Source: Porites lobata
Taxonomy: Eukaryota; Cnidaria; Anthozoa; Scleractinia; Poritidae
Length of the DNA: 64,000 nucleotides
Direction of reading: 5' to 3'
Assembly: GCA_942486035.1 (NCBI GenBank)
Contig: CALNXK010000108.1
Span: forward strand, 32,501 to 96,500
Below the pieces are notes generated by a model. That model ran no database searches. It was given only the letters and a program-made list of their open reading frames with translations, and was not told where the DNA came from. Made by a program: the position numbers and the translations under genes. Numbering within the stretch: position 1 is the first letter of the stretch; each line of letters starts with the position of its first letter. This document shows, in pieces, positions 24,807-34,476 of this stretch.

Positions 24807-24849
24807 ATCCCCTGATGAGTGGGCAACCACGAAACAGGCTTGTAGGGAT
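24807..24849 (+). ncRNA. Hammerhead ribozyme (right Penelope arm)
   Basis: Stem I AUCCC (24807-24811) pairs with GGGAU (24845-24849). CUGAUGA is at 24812-24818, stem II GUGG/CCAC with a GCAA loop at 24819-24830, GAAA at 24831-24834, and stem III ACA/UGU with a GGCU loop. The predicted cleavage is after A at 24844. It lies just 3' of the GIY-YIG-like frame, the place expected for element terminal repeats. Confidence 0.88.
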
Positions 24850-24939
24850 ACTTATGTAGTTACTTGTTTTCTTCCGTCAACCATACGTATATATATATTA
24901 TATTACATATATAACACGAGCATAAAAAAACGGTCCTTG

Positions 24940-25075
24940 TAAAAAAGCGACATTTTTATGTAAAAAAGCTGTTTTTGTACAAATTGAACGGTTGTAAAAA
25001 TACTGGTTTTTTATGTAAAAATGCTGTTTTTGCACAAATTAACCGGTTGTAAAAGCACTGCTTTTTTACTGCTTT
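24940..25075. repeat. Two-copy tandem repeat of about 65 bp
   Basis: The unit TTTTTATGTAAAAA(A/T)GCTG, then TTTTTG(T/C)ACAAATT and CGGTTGTAAAA, occurs twice (about 24953-25008 and 25010-25064). It lies just upstream of the second Penelope-like fragment. Confidence 0.6.
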
Positions 25076-25080
25076 TTTTG

Positions 25081-26675
25081 ACGGACATGATCACTTTAAA
25101 AGACAAGATAATCACAGAAAAACTGGAACTTGCAGACTGCATTGAAGCGTCAGCTCCCAGAGACTCATTCATAACGCTAAAAGACCACAAACCTGATTTC
25201 ATAAATAACCCGACCGGCAGACTCATTAATCTATGCAAATCCGACATTGGTATCATCATGCAGCAAAAACATCCTTGACCGAATAAGCCACGAAATTGCA
25301 CAAGCGACTAAAGTGAACCTGTGGAAATGTACCAAAGATACCATAGAATGGTTTAAAGATATACCGGAAAAGGAAAAACACGCATTTATCACCTTTGACG
25401 TCTGCGATTTCTGAAGACCTGTTACTGAAAGCATTAAAATATACCTCACGATTCACCACCATCACACAACAAGAACGCCACATCATCACCCACGCGAAAA
25501 AGTCACTCCTTTACCACCAAAATTCTCCACGGACCAATAAGAACGCAAACAACATGTTTGATGTCACCATAGGCTGTTACGACGGAACAGAAACGTGCGA
25601 GTTAATAGGAGCCTACATGTTATCCTTGATAGTACCAAAAATCAAAAATGAAGTTGGTCTGTACCGTGACGATGGCCTCGCAATTTTCAAGGCCACTCCA
25701 AAAGAAATTGAAAAAACCAACCAAGAAGTATGCCAAGTGTTCAAATCGAATGGCCTTAAAATCACAATCGAAGCTAACAAAAAGGTCGTCAACTTTCTTG
25801 ATGTGACCTTCAACCTCACAAACGGGTGCTACAAGCCATTCACGGAGCCTAATAAACTGTCCTATGTCCACCAACAGAGCAACCACCCCCCAGCACTACT
25901 AAACAATATCCCACTCAACATTAACAAAAGATTAACTAGCATCTCATCCAGCAAAGAAGTATTTGACGAATCCATTCCCCCTTACCAGAAAGCTCTAACA
26001 GAAAGCGGATACGACCACAAGTTAACATACAACCTCCAACAAGAAAAAGCTCTGAAAAACAAAAGAAAACGAACAAGAAACATCACATGGTACAACCCTC
26101 CTTTCAACTAAACGTCAGAACTAACCTTGGTAGAATATTTCTGCCCATAGTCGACAAATGCTTTCCAAAAAACCACCCACTCCACAAGATTTCAACAGAC
26201 ACACGCTAAAACTGAGCTACTCATGCATGCCTAACATGAAATCTCACAACAAGTACGTTCTCTCAAATTTCAACTCACCAACGCAACAATTGTCCACTCG
26301 AAGGAAAATGTCTCCAATCAAATGTAATCTACCAAGCCACTGTAACCACAGCGACGACAACTGAAACTTACGTCGGACTGACAACAAACTTTAAGGAACG
26401 GTACAGAAACCATCAGTCCTCCTTTCGACGCTCGAACAGAAGAAATGAAACGGAACTGTCAAAATATATTTGGACTTTGCAAGACTCTAACAAACCTTTC
26501 CAGATAAAATGGAACGTTTTAAAGAAACGTAAAGCCTATAGCAACATTAGCAAAAAATTTAATCTTTGTCTTTATGCAAAGTTCATCATCATTTGCCTAA
26601 ACAGGCGAAACGAACTAGCGAGTTCATGCCCCCACAGAAACAGATATGTACTTCAAAACTCTAGAGTAACGTAAC
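25081..26675 (+). pseudogene. Penelope-like element reverse transcriptase, degenerate
   Basis: Plus-strand fragments: LKDHKPDFINNPTGRLINL (near 25180), WKCTKDTIEWFKDIP (near 25323), ITFDVCDF (near 25389), then ISEDLLLKALKY and a 238-aa open frame at 25395-26111. That frame contains FDVTIGCYDG, the catalytic YRDDGLA (near 25662), FLDVTFNLTNGCYKPF, YQKALTESGY and WYNPPFN. Downstream remains include a SYSCMPNMK motif, ETYVGLTTNFKERYRNH-like GIY-YIG sequence (near 26361) and NELASSCPHR. Several frame breaks are present, and the segment following DVCDF is missing at the ISEDLL junction. It is diverged from the element at 23.4-24.9 kb. Confidence 0.8.
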
Positions 26676-26754
26676 TAAGACACTATCCATCTGTTACCTA
26701 GATACTCTTAACGCATCCCTATATTTTCCTGCCAGCTTTTAATTTTAACGGTCA

Positions 26755-26828
26755 ATCGTTGAAGTTGCCTGATGAGTGTGGTCCTACAATTTCGGACCAT
26801 ACGAAACAGTACTGTCGCACTAAACGAT
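26755..26828 (+). ncRNA. Hammerhead ribozyme (second Penelope element)
   Basis: Stem I has an outer AUCGUU/AACGAU (26755-26760 with 26823-26828), an internal loop, and an inner UGC/GCA next to the core. CUGAUGA is at 26769-26775. Stem II is nine base pairs with one G-U (26776-26784 with 26794-26802). GAAA is at 26803-26806, stem III ACA/UGU has a GUAC loop, and C at 26816 is the cleavage base. The stem I internal loop is the usual site of tertiary contact. It lies 3' of the degenerate reverse transcriptase. Confidence 0.88.
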
Positions 26829-28170
26829 CAATGATTAGCCCTGAAGCCTAAACTCCTGTGATTATTCAATAGTCAATGCTCTTCGAGTAAATGAATTGAG
26901 CTCTCTACGAAGTACGTTCTACCCAGAACACAAGTATATATAATATATATATATTAATACAATCACTGTGCCAATAACGATTTCCCAAATACATTCCTTA
27001 AGGTTCAGGTGCAATCAATATATTTACCTGAATTTTTCAAGAGCTAGTCGGTAGAGCCTTTTTTTCCGAATAGCTCCTGTAAACGTCAAATACCTAATAG
27101 AAAAATTGATCAACATCAAAGTCATGAAACTGAAAAAAAAAAATCTTCACAACATCAAAGTCATGAAACTGAAAAAAAAAAAAATCTTCACGCGGGGATG
27201 TATTCAACTGATTCTATGGGGTCGTGATAGGTCCAATAATTGTTGGAATTCTTGGGGCTAATTAACTTTGATTCAGTTAAAAGCATTTAACTGGAATTTT
27301 AAACGACAATCAATACTTGATATCAGGTTTCTATGGTAACTAGTCACGTGATTGTATGTGGCCTATTAAAAATCAAAACATTCAAAAGTTTGCCCTTAAT
27401 AAGTATGTAACGTGAAACTGTGATACTCTGCAAAAATGTTGGGCACCTAAAACTGAAAAACTTGTCCCATTTGTATTCATAAATTTCATTTCTGTTGAGT
27501 CACGAACTGGACATTTTGGTCATGCACAGTACTTATCCCGTGACAAGGTTTTTTTTTTTTTTTTTTTTAGAGAAATATTACAACGGTGAAACTCTTAACT
27601 CAGTATCTACTTTAGTTGAAGAGATTTGTCAACAACCCATGCATTACATGTTAACTAATAGTTTGGACAATTTCGTGACCGATTGTTAGCATTTGATTCT
27701 TAATCTTAGAAGATATAGTCGGTGAATAAACTTGAAATTAAACATCTAAGTCTGACAAGACTCTGTACCAGAATTATTTCCAAATCCTCAAACTGGGCTG
27801 TCTTAATTGCACTTCTAGCTCCTGTCGTTTTTACTCAATATCCCATGATTTCAGGAAGAATTTTCTTCAAAATTAAACTTTGATACCGATTTCATTTTTG
27901 CCTTACATATTTCTACTTTTACTTGATCTCGCTCGTATATGTTGGCGAGGCCAAAATTTATACTGTTAATTAGCTGGCACCGTACAAAATGGAACAAAAT
28001 CTAGCTTTAGTTTTTTCTTTCCATTAAACTTGCACAATGTCTTCGGTTTTGATTGACCGTACAAAAATTGTTTTGCTTTTATACCTGTTTGGATAACAAC
28101 ATTCACGTAAAGATTGTACAGGCATGGTACTCATAATAACTATTGTTATGAAAATGAATGTAACAATAAT
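26829..28170. other. RTK(-) intron, no gene recognised
   Basis: It begins with a (TA)n tract (26935-26956) that may end the Penelope element. A duplicated AAC ATC AAA GTC ATG AAA-type motif with an A-run lies at 27112-27186, and a poly-T run at 27549-27568. No exons were recognised. Confidence 0.45.
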
Positions 28171-28227
28171 ATTGTAATAATTATAATAATAATAATAATA
28201 ACAATAATAATAGTAATAATAATTATA

Positions 28228-28259
<32 letters not shown>

Positions 28260-28262
28260 TCA
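28170..28262. repeat. (AAT)n/(ATT)n microsatellite
   Basis: Triplet arrays AATAAT at 28170-28226 and ATTATT at 28227-28256 form an inverted AT-rich array. A second ATT array lies at 28774-28798. Confidence 0.85.
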
Positions 28263-28893
28263 TTCATTCAAAATGTTTCCCCGATTCTGATTGGCTAAAA
28301 GCACACGCATAATTCACCATAACCAGCTACTAATAACCAAAATTGGAAGAGTTTTGCGTATAATGAACCGATGACGTCAAAAACGCAGCTTTCTTGCAGG
28401 TTAATTCCCCCTTAACCGAGAAGACCTGGGGACGAGGAAGAGTTGTTTTGGTTGTGAAAACAAAAATGGCGGACTCGTTTCACGCGTTTCGAGAGAAAGA
28501 ACTAGGCGAAATAATATTTGCGAAGCTGAACAACCCTAAAACAACCCTAAACGTGCACTATTGAAGATGAACTTAACATCGAAAGAGGTTAGCATGTTTT
28601 AGCTATGTTTTTAAACTAGCAATTATTTTGAATGAATAATAAAACAATTATTGAATTCGACTTTCGTATCATATGAAAAATTATGGAGATCTCGGAGGGT
28701 TTTATCCGCCTCGGCCTACGGCCTCGTTCTCAATAGTTTTCATAAGTCAATCAGCCTCATTCATTAATTGTTCATTATTATTATTATTATTATTATTATA
28801 CATTTAAAAGTTGTATTGAATTTGTTGCTTCGCCAATCATTTTACAAATATGTTCCACAGAAATATGATTGCCTATATATTGAAGCAACTTAC

Positions 28894-29012
28894 CACTCTC
28901 AATACACTAGTTTCCAGTGTTCTAAACTCAGATGATTCGCTTTCCAGCAATGTGTTATTCCATACTTCACTTGTTATTGTTATGTTGACTTTTCGCATTT
29001 GACAGCTACTAC
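28894..29012 (-). CDS. RTK(-) exon: start of a SEA-like domain
   Basis: A strong acceptor (pyrimidine tract then AACACAG) precedes 29012 and a GTAAGT donor follows 28894. Starting in phase 1, which matches the end of the Ig exon upstream, it encodes about 40 residues with the pattern VNITITSEVWNNTLL, then SSEFRTLETSVL. That resembles the first strand and helix of SEA domains (hydrophobic alternation, then S-x-E-F-x-x-L). The second half of the domain was not located. The family call is from pattern only. Confidence 0.5.
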
Positions 29013-29398
29013 CTGTGTTCGCAAGAAAGAAGATGATGATGATGATGATGATGAAGAAGAAGCACAGAAAATGCGTATATGAAATTGCACTAAAACACAT
29101 TAAACAAGCCTTCTAAGTAGCTAGTTGTTGGTAGATATTAGAAAACTAATTAGGCACTTGAGGACGAGACCATATTTTTCTTTGCATAAAAAAATCACTG
29201 AAAAAGGGAAACAACGGTGACGATAACATTGATGATAAAAATATTTCAAAATGTTATGATTTCAATTTGTTAAATCTTGCGCGAAAACAGGAAATAAGTG
29301 GTAACAGCGATCCCGGGGACGTGATGAGAACGCTATTTGTTCAGTTTTATATATGTCGCTGGCCCTTTTTTTAGCGATTGCATGGAAAGCAGCCTTAC

Positions 29399-29662
29399 AG
29401 TTTATGTTGACAACGCTGACACGAGAAGCCTCTGATCCAAATCCATTATTAGCTGTGCATCTGTATAACTCAACATCCGTCCTCTTTAAATTAATAATAT
29501 GCAGCCTGTGACCAGAAAAGTTCAACTGATCTTGTACGACACCGACTTTCGTCCATGTGACGTTGGGCAAGGGATCACCCGAAGCATTGCACCTCAAAGT
29601 GACATTTTGTTCACCTTCCATATCGATTTGCCATGGGGGATTCACAGTAATATTTGGAGGGA
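29399..29662 (-). CDS. RTK(-) exon: Ig domain
   Basis: An acceptor (TTTCAG) precedes 29662 and a GTAAGG donor follows 29399; the exon is phase 1-1. The translation shows an I-set Ig pattern: PPNIT start, Cys in LRCNASG, Trp in VTWTKV, and Y-x-C in LYRCTANNGFG. It parallels the plus-strand Ig exon at 38289-38525 (GYRCTADNGFG). This would be a ligand-binding extracellular module. Confidence 0.85.
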
Positions 29663-30864
29663 CTGAAAGATAGAAAACAGTAGATATAATTGAAAAAAAT
29701 ACAAAATACCAACACCCATTTAACCAATGATGTAAAAAGAAAATAACACATGAACAGTACGGGGCGGATTGGGCTGTGGGAGACTATACAATACTCGTCA
29801 CATCAGTTAAAACATCTGCCGCGTTACGCATACCAACAACCAGTTAACTAGTGATGTAGCATTATAACACATGGACAGTAAAGGGAGGGTTGAAGGCTAA
29901 ATAAGACTACAGTACTCGTCACATCTGTTGAAACACTTATAGAGTTCCTTCCTCTTCAATGTTGATTCACGAATTCGCCATTTGCAAAAAAATGCGAATC
30001 CCAAAGAGAGGAAAAGTACGCTCAGGAAAAAGTTGAAAAAGTTGGCTGAAAAGCGTGACCAGAAAAATCCTCAGTTTTTATCCATTGTTTTCAACGAAAT
30101 GTGGTGAGTAAAATGGCTACCCATTCTTCCACTTTTACCATCACCCTTGTGATACCTCTGAGTATCCTTTGTACTTCTTTTAACGGTTATTTAGAACATT
30201 AAGTGAGGTCCACGTCAAACTGTTGTGAATAGTGTTCTGAATATTCGGCTCCTGTTGTAGAGGTCATTAAAAAGGGGCTACGAGGGACAGAACACAAACA
30301 GCCGTGTCACACACTGAAATGCGTTTTCTTCACTACTTGTTCTTGTCTACGAACGAAAATTTACAGGAAGCCAACACAAAATGTTAGTTTACTTGTCATC
30401 TTACACCCCAACTTCTCAAAATGCCACTGGTACACACTTGTATACTCGCCACCCATGACCAATTTATTCACATGTATAACTCCACCATACTAACCAGCGA
30501 AAGTGAAAATATGTGCGTGGACTGCATTTGGTGTGTACCTCTCCATATTCATTAGGTAATGGTTTGATAAATAACAGTAAACAGGGATTTTAAGAGAAGT
30601 TACACAGGAACAGAGAGCTCTGCTTAGTTCCTGCTCTTTTCTTTTGCTTTTTTTTTTGTCTCATGCATTGTCGTATTCTTGGGTAATAGGCTCAACCAGT
30701 TTGACCAGTTTTCATTTCGGGCCTACCAGCTACAGCGTTGCTGAAAGAGCGCGAAAACTGAACTCACGTTAGTTTGTCACACATTCTCGTTAGAAGTGGG
30801 CCAGCGCGCACATTGAAACTTAGTTCTATTTTATACTCCTCGACGAGTTAAGTAATAAATCTCT
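29663..30864. other. Region between the two RTK genes, no gene recognised
   Basis: The signal-peptide and first exons of the minus-strand RTK should lie here or further right but could not be identified. No coding signal was found. Confidence 0.4.
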
Positions 30865-31006
30865 TATTGGACGATTCTAGTATGTAGTATCGTAGGATAT
30901 TAATTTTTACGCGTATGTTCTATTTTGACTCGTCCTACGGGCTCTCCAAAATACAGCGTGACGCGTAAAAATATCCCTCGATACTACACACTAAACCGTC
31001 CAATAG
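30865..31006. mobile_element. Palindromic MITE
   Basis: The left end TATTGGACG...TAGTATCG is matched by the inverted right end CGATACTA...CGTCCAATA. Further inside, TTTTTACGCGT (30904-30914) mirrors ACGCGTAAAAA (30961-30971). It is about 140 bp with no coding capacity. Confidence 0.7.
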
Positions 31007-31212
31007 GATATATGTATGTTAAAAATTAACGCCGAAGTGACAATCTCGTACAATCTTAACTTCATTTTAAAAAGAAAAAAATAAACACTTTCAAGCTTAA
31101 GCCGAGACAAGAATGACCGTTCTAATTAGAGGGGCAGTGCCTCGGAAAGTTATTTGTTGTTGGCCTCACTAATCACAAAACATATAATTTGGGACACTAA
31201 TGGGATAAAAAT

Positions 31213-31400
31213 TAAGATAGGATGATGTCTTAGTTTAAATTAATGCCTATGACGTCACGCATGCCGTTAAGATAGGATGATGTCATAGTTTACTTTTAGC
31301 TGGCTGACGTCATGCATGTCATATAGATATGATGATGTCATAGTTTATTTGTAGCTGACAAGGGGCAAGTGACGTCAGAATTTCCTAGAGTTGACGTCAG
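31213..31400. repeat. Degenerate tandem repeat with four TGACGTCA palindromes
   Basis: Three diverged units of about 55 bp share AAGATAGGATGATGTC-like starts (31213, 31268, 31323). Perfect CRE octamers TGACGTCA lie at 31250-31257, 31305-31312, 31370-31377 and 31392-31399, spaced about 55, 65 and 22 bp. CREs bind CREB/ATF factors; whether these do is untested. Confidence 0.65.
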
Positions 31401-31791
31401 CAGAAAAGGTCGAGATTATAATCTATAAACAGAAAAGTGATTTTTATATAATTAGCTATTTGCTACAGTCTTCTGATTAGATATTGTTTGCTATAGTCTT
31501 CTGATTGGATATTGTAGAAACTCTCATGTGTTCAAAATAAAAGCGGGCAAATTTTGAAGTGTTATCTTTGCAGATTACACTAAATTAAAAATCTTTAATC
31601 ATTAAATTATTTTAACTAAAAATCCGTTATAAACAAAATCAAGACACGGAGGTTAACTGAAAAATCTTTACTTCAAAAGACGGGAATAGGAGGTTAAGCG
31701 AATGCGAAATCTTACTAATTTTTCAGGCAAAACATGAAAACGAGGTCGATGCTCAGCGAAGCGAAAAACTGCCTATCAAGCAAAAACGTCA

Positions 31792-32430
31792 TTTTTTGTT
31801 TACTTGACTCTGCAGAAAGTATTGCATAGGGTATGAAAATTCTATAGAAAACAACAGGTGGTTCTAAAGTAAACCCTAACTCTTTTGGTTCTTAAATCAA
31901 CTCCATTTTTGTTCCTAATGAGTGGAAAGTTTATTTATAAAAATAGGAATAAGAGATGCGATCCCTTAGCAACACATGTCTTCTTATTTAGCGCTAAAAA
32001 TCGCATGTATAACAAAACACATACACACATACAAAAAGTGGAGCTGAAAACTCTCTACTTCAATTTTGACTCACCATTACGAAAGCGTTTTCTCCGTTCC
32101 ATCTCGAGGAAACGACTAACTATTGAAATCTCAGCGCTTGATGAGCTTATGGTTTTGTCAATTTACGCTCCGTTAGCGTTAGTCAGTTAATTATGCCGGT
32201 TAACAAGCCTAAAGTTGAATACGAACTACTTCATCTCTACAGCTAGACCCAAGGAAGCACTTTGACTTATTATTGTAAAAGCACAAACAATTAATAACTT
32301 ACCAAGGATCAATTTAAACAAGCGACAAATAAATTGACAAGACACGAGATACAGTTTTAAAAACTTTATTGAAAACCAGTGACAAAAAGAGTCGAATACA
32401 CAGCGATTTGGAAGGAATGGAAATTAATTA
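31792..32430 (+). repeat. Left terminal inverted repeat of the ATPase element
   Basis: It is an inverted copy of 35358-35989. The outer limit is where the match stops, before the T-run of TTTTTTGTTTACTTG. The inner limit coincides with the end of the minus-strand ORF (stop at 32431-32433). Near the inner end, 32365-32370 reads AATAAA on the minus strand, giving the outward-running ATPase gene a polyadenylation signal. An open frame of about 90 codons with an internal ATG (31919) lies in the repeat. Confidence 0.85.
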
Positions 32431-32757
32431 TTAATCTTCATCTTCTTCGCCCATGGAGTACTTGTAAGGTTTGAATTTCTTATGCCGACGTTTCTTCAGC
32501 TGTTTGGCATGGGCTTTATGATCATCCAAATAATTTACAAATTGAATTCGACGCCTTTTGCGCTTCGGGCCTTGTTGTGATGGGGTTTCTACTGTGGGAG
32601 GAGGGGTCAGGAGAGCAGGATTTAAGGGTGGTGGAGGGGTGAGGCTTTCTTTGTCAGGTTTTTGAGAGATAGCGGCTTGTGTTAATTCAGGTGTTACATT
32701 AAAGGGGTTGAGGGGAGTCGAGAATGCTGTCGCTGCTGTCGAAGAATCTTGTGTCCT
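32431..32757 (-). CDS. Basic, proline-rich in-frame extension after the ATPase stop
   Basis: Directly after the ATPase TAA (32758-32760) the same frame stays open for 108 codons and ends at the TIR border. The first part is Ser/Thr/Pro-rich with a run of prolines. The second is strongly basic (KRKRRR near 32555, KQLKKRRHKKF near 32494) and ends in acidic EEDED. There is no ATG near its start. It may be the C-terminus of the ATPase cut by a point stop, a readthrough product, or a separate small basic virion-like or nuclear protein. Its function is unknown. Confidence 0.45.
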   Translation of the reverse strand, partial: RTQDSSTAATAFSTPLNPFNVTPELTQAAISQKPDKESLTPPPPLNPALLTPPPTVETPSQQGPKRKRRRIQFVNYLDDHKAHAKQLKKRRHKKFKPYKYSMGEEDED

Positions 32758-33717
32758 TTATGTTAAGTCTGGAACAGTGCTGATTATCTCTCCCGGTCGT
32801 GTTCTTGTATTTAATTGTTCTTTAAAAGCCAGGTATCTGTTTTGCAACTGAAGGTATCGTTTAGCTTTTTCATCGTCCCGAAGATCGTTTCGAGAAAGCA
32901 CGTCATCCATGTTGCCGTGTATTTCTTGCATAGCTGGAAGAAGCGGGACAGGCGAAAGGGTTTGCTGCTTCAGATATTTTAGAAGCTCTTGTGGAATATT
33001 TTCTTGAAACCCTGCTTGGTTAAAGCCTTCTTCACTGGTTAGGACGTTTGTTCGCAACCGACAATTATCTTGGGTAGTAGTTTTCAGATCAATCAGAAGA
33101 TAACCAAAAGGTCTTTTTGCAGCCTCTTCATACTGATTTAAAAAGAAATCCGTCTGCCCGGGACACATTTGCTTCGCCAGAGTCAAGATTTGCAATTTGT
33201 CTCGTGGATTCTTGAATAACACCAGATAATGGCTGTTTAGGCTTATGTTGCGGCTACCTTTCCCCTGATGAAATAGATTCTGCACGATATAAATCACGCT
33301 CAGATTGCGATGATGAGAACCACGAGTAAAGAGGTTCACAATTCGCTTATCTTTACTAGCGTCAATCATCTGATCATCAAACACGATCAAATTCCGTTTG
33401 TTCACATCAAAATAGGAATCCTGCTCCAAAGCCGTAGGAATTCCCTTGACGAATTCAATGTTTGGCATGGCGACTAACATTTGTGTATACGCAGGCTGCC
33501 ATTGTGAATAACACCAAAGGATCCTCTCTGGGGGAGGATAAATGGTCTCTGAAGCTTGTTGCAATAGCGATCGAACCCAGGCCGTTTTTCCGGACCCGGT
33601 CATTCCGGCAATCATAGAGGTGAAAGGGTGCTCGAAGCGAAACCGCTGACATTTCTGTGAAAATATTGGAACTGTTTGAAATGGGGTGAGACCAGCATTG
33701 CGGTGTTTAGACACCAC
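32758..33717 (-). CDS. FtsK/HerA-type DNA packaging ATPase (Polinton/adintovirus-like)
   Basis: A 319-codon frame. Walker A is GMTGSGKT (residues 38-45) and Walker B LIVFDD (110-115). A following GSHHRNLSVIYIVQN segment (133-147) ends in the sensor Gln-Asn, and NSHYLVLFKNPRD follows. This set marks the packaging ATPases of Polintons, adintoviruses and relatives, which pump double-stranded DNA into capsids. A TATA-like ATATAAAGG sits just upstream (33721-33730). The frame opens with GTG codons; the first in-frame ATG is codon 35, just before Walker A. So either the start lies elsewhere (spliced or shifted) or the 5' end is damaged. It is transcribed leftward into the left TIR. Confidence 0.85.
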   Translation of the reverse strand: MVSKHRNAGLTPFQTVPIFSQKCQRFRFEHPFTSMIAGMTGSGKTAWVRSLLQQASETIYPPPERILWCYSQWQPAYTQMLVAMPNIEFVKGIPTALEQDSYFDVNKRNLIVFDDQMIDASKDKRIVNLFTRGSHHRNLSVIYIVQNLFHQGKGSRNISLNSHYLVLFKNPRDKLQILTLAKQMCPGQTDFFLNQYEEAAKRPFGYLLIDLKTTTQDNCRLRTNVLTSEEGFNQAGFQENIPQELLKYLKQQTLSPVPLLPAMQEIHGNMDDVLSRNDLRDDEKAKRYLQLQNRYLAFKEQLNTRTRPGEIISTVPDLT

Positions 33718-33870
33718 ATGCCTTTATATCCTTTCTACTAAAGGACTTTTCGCAGACAGCTGAACAGAGCCAACTCATGTTAACTCCTCAGGAGCAGAAT
33801 GTAGACTGAGAAAATGTTAGCATAATGCGCATTGATATAGTTTTGAAGGCTATACAATTCAATAGTTTTC

Positions 33871-34070
33871 CTCCACCACCACCACTTTCCTATTGTTTTC
33901 CCTCCACCACCCCCACCACCACCGCCACCACATTTCTATTGTTTTCCCTCCACCACCACCACCGCCGCCACATTTCTATTGTTTCCCCTCCACCACCGCC
34001 ACCACCGCCACCACATTTCTATTGTTTTCCCTCCACCGCCACCACATTTCCATTGTTTTTCTCCACGACA
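33871..34070. repeat. CCACC-type minisatellite at the divergent gene junction
   Basis: Five units of about 35-45 bp alternate a CCACCACCRCC tract with ACATTTCTATTGTTTTCCCT. They fill the gap between the leftward ATPase and the rightward ORFs. The 143-aa plus-strand Pro/His/Thr-rich frame across it is a by-product of the repeat. Confidence 0.8.
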
Positions 34071-34116
34071 GTCAATAAAAGACTGCAAACTACAATGATA
34101 AGTTTAGTTTGTCGCA

Positions 34117-34413
34117 ATGTCTCGAGTTGTCAAGAACAATCGTGGTTTTCTTCAACTCTTAGCTATTTGCCCAGCTCATCAGCGACAGTTTCTTTTACGG
34201 ACAGCCAGTCCACAACAACTACATGCATTAGTCCAAGTCTTATACAATATACTTAAGGAATACATTCTTATCCCCGAAGAAAATAAGCGGAACGTGTTGC
34301 CATATAAGGATGCTCTAGTAAACCTAGCAGAAACAAATGTCCCTTACAAAACAAAGAAGCGAATCCTTGTACAACAGGGCGATGGTTTTATTCAAGACCT
34401 ATTGGTGCTATAA
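34117..34413 (+). CDS. 98-aa protein of the ATPase element, function unknown
   Basis: It starts with ATG (CGCAATG) after the minisatellite and ends 63 bp before the next ORF. It is mostly helical in appearance: NNRGFLQLLAICPAHQRQF, then QQLHALVQVLYNILKEY, a basic VPYKTKKRILVQQG stretch, and a hydrophobic tail. No catalytic motif was seen. I have the impression that similar short proteins accompany such elements in other animals, but I cannot name the family. It could be a virion or DNA-binding accessory protein. Confidence 0.6.
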   Translation: MSRVVKNNRGFLQLLAICPAHQRQFLLRTASPQQLHALVQVLYNILKEYILIPEENKRNVLPYKDALVNLAETNVPYKTKKRILVQQGDGFIQDLLVL

Positions 34414-34476
34414 AAGAGGAAACGAAACTATAAGTTACTCATTTGAAGCTACGGTCTGTCACGGGTACTCATCAAA

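Larger units (their letters stand above)
23411..24891. mobile_element. Penelope-like element end with inverted 531-bp arms
   Basis: The left arm 23411-23941 and right arm 24361-24891 are inverted copies with identical length (531 bp) and few mismatches; one amino acid differs between the two translated copies (RHAKN / RYAKN). The 419-bp spacer continues the right arm upstream in plus orientation, with a WYNPPF-type motif near 24057 and a SYSCM motif near 24189. So one plus-strand element 3' part carries an inverted duplicate of its own end. Both arms end with a hammerhead ribozyme and TA-rich sequence. Near-identity implies recent origin. Confidence 0.75.
7402..29662 (-). pseudogene. Receptor tyrosine kinase gene, minus strand, probably disabled
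   Basis: Type I receptor tyrosine kinase, FGFR/PDGFR-like in the kinase domain. Recognised exons in transcript order are Ig (29399-29662), SEA-like start (28894-29012), linker (21602-21646), transmembrane (21250-21369) and kinase exons at 11131-11419, 10929-11039, 10649-10839, 9311-9433, 8973-9043, 8741-8781 and 7402-7498. The kinase keeps the Gly loop GKGAFCQV, the ATP lysine in VAAKMLK, HRDLAARN and DFG. It is very close to the plus-strand gene at 38.3-63.6 kb. Defects: an in-frame TGA near the end of the exon at 10929-11039, and no terminal C-lobe exon found down to position 1. FN3 exons and the signal peptide were not found on this strand; transposons fill the introns. The TGA could be a sequencing error or allele. 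Confidence 0.75.

Noticed and set aside
33825..34256. 143-aa Pro/His/Thr-rich plus-strand frame
   Set aside because: It is created by the CCACC minisatellite and overlaps the better supported ORF at 34117.
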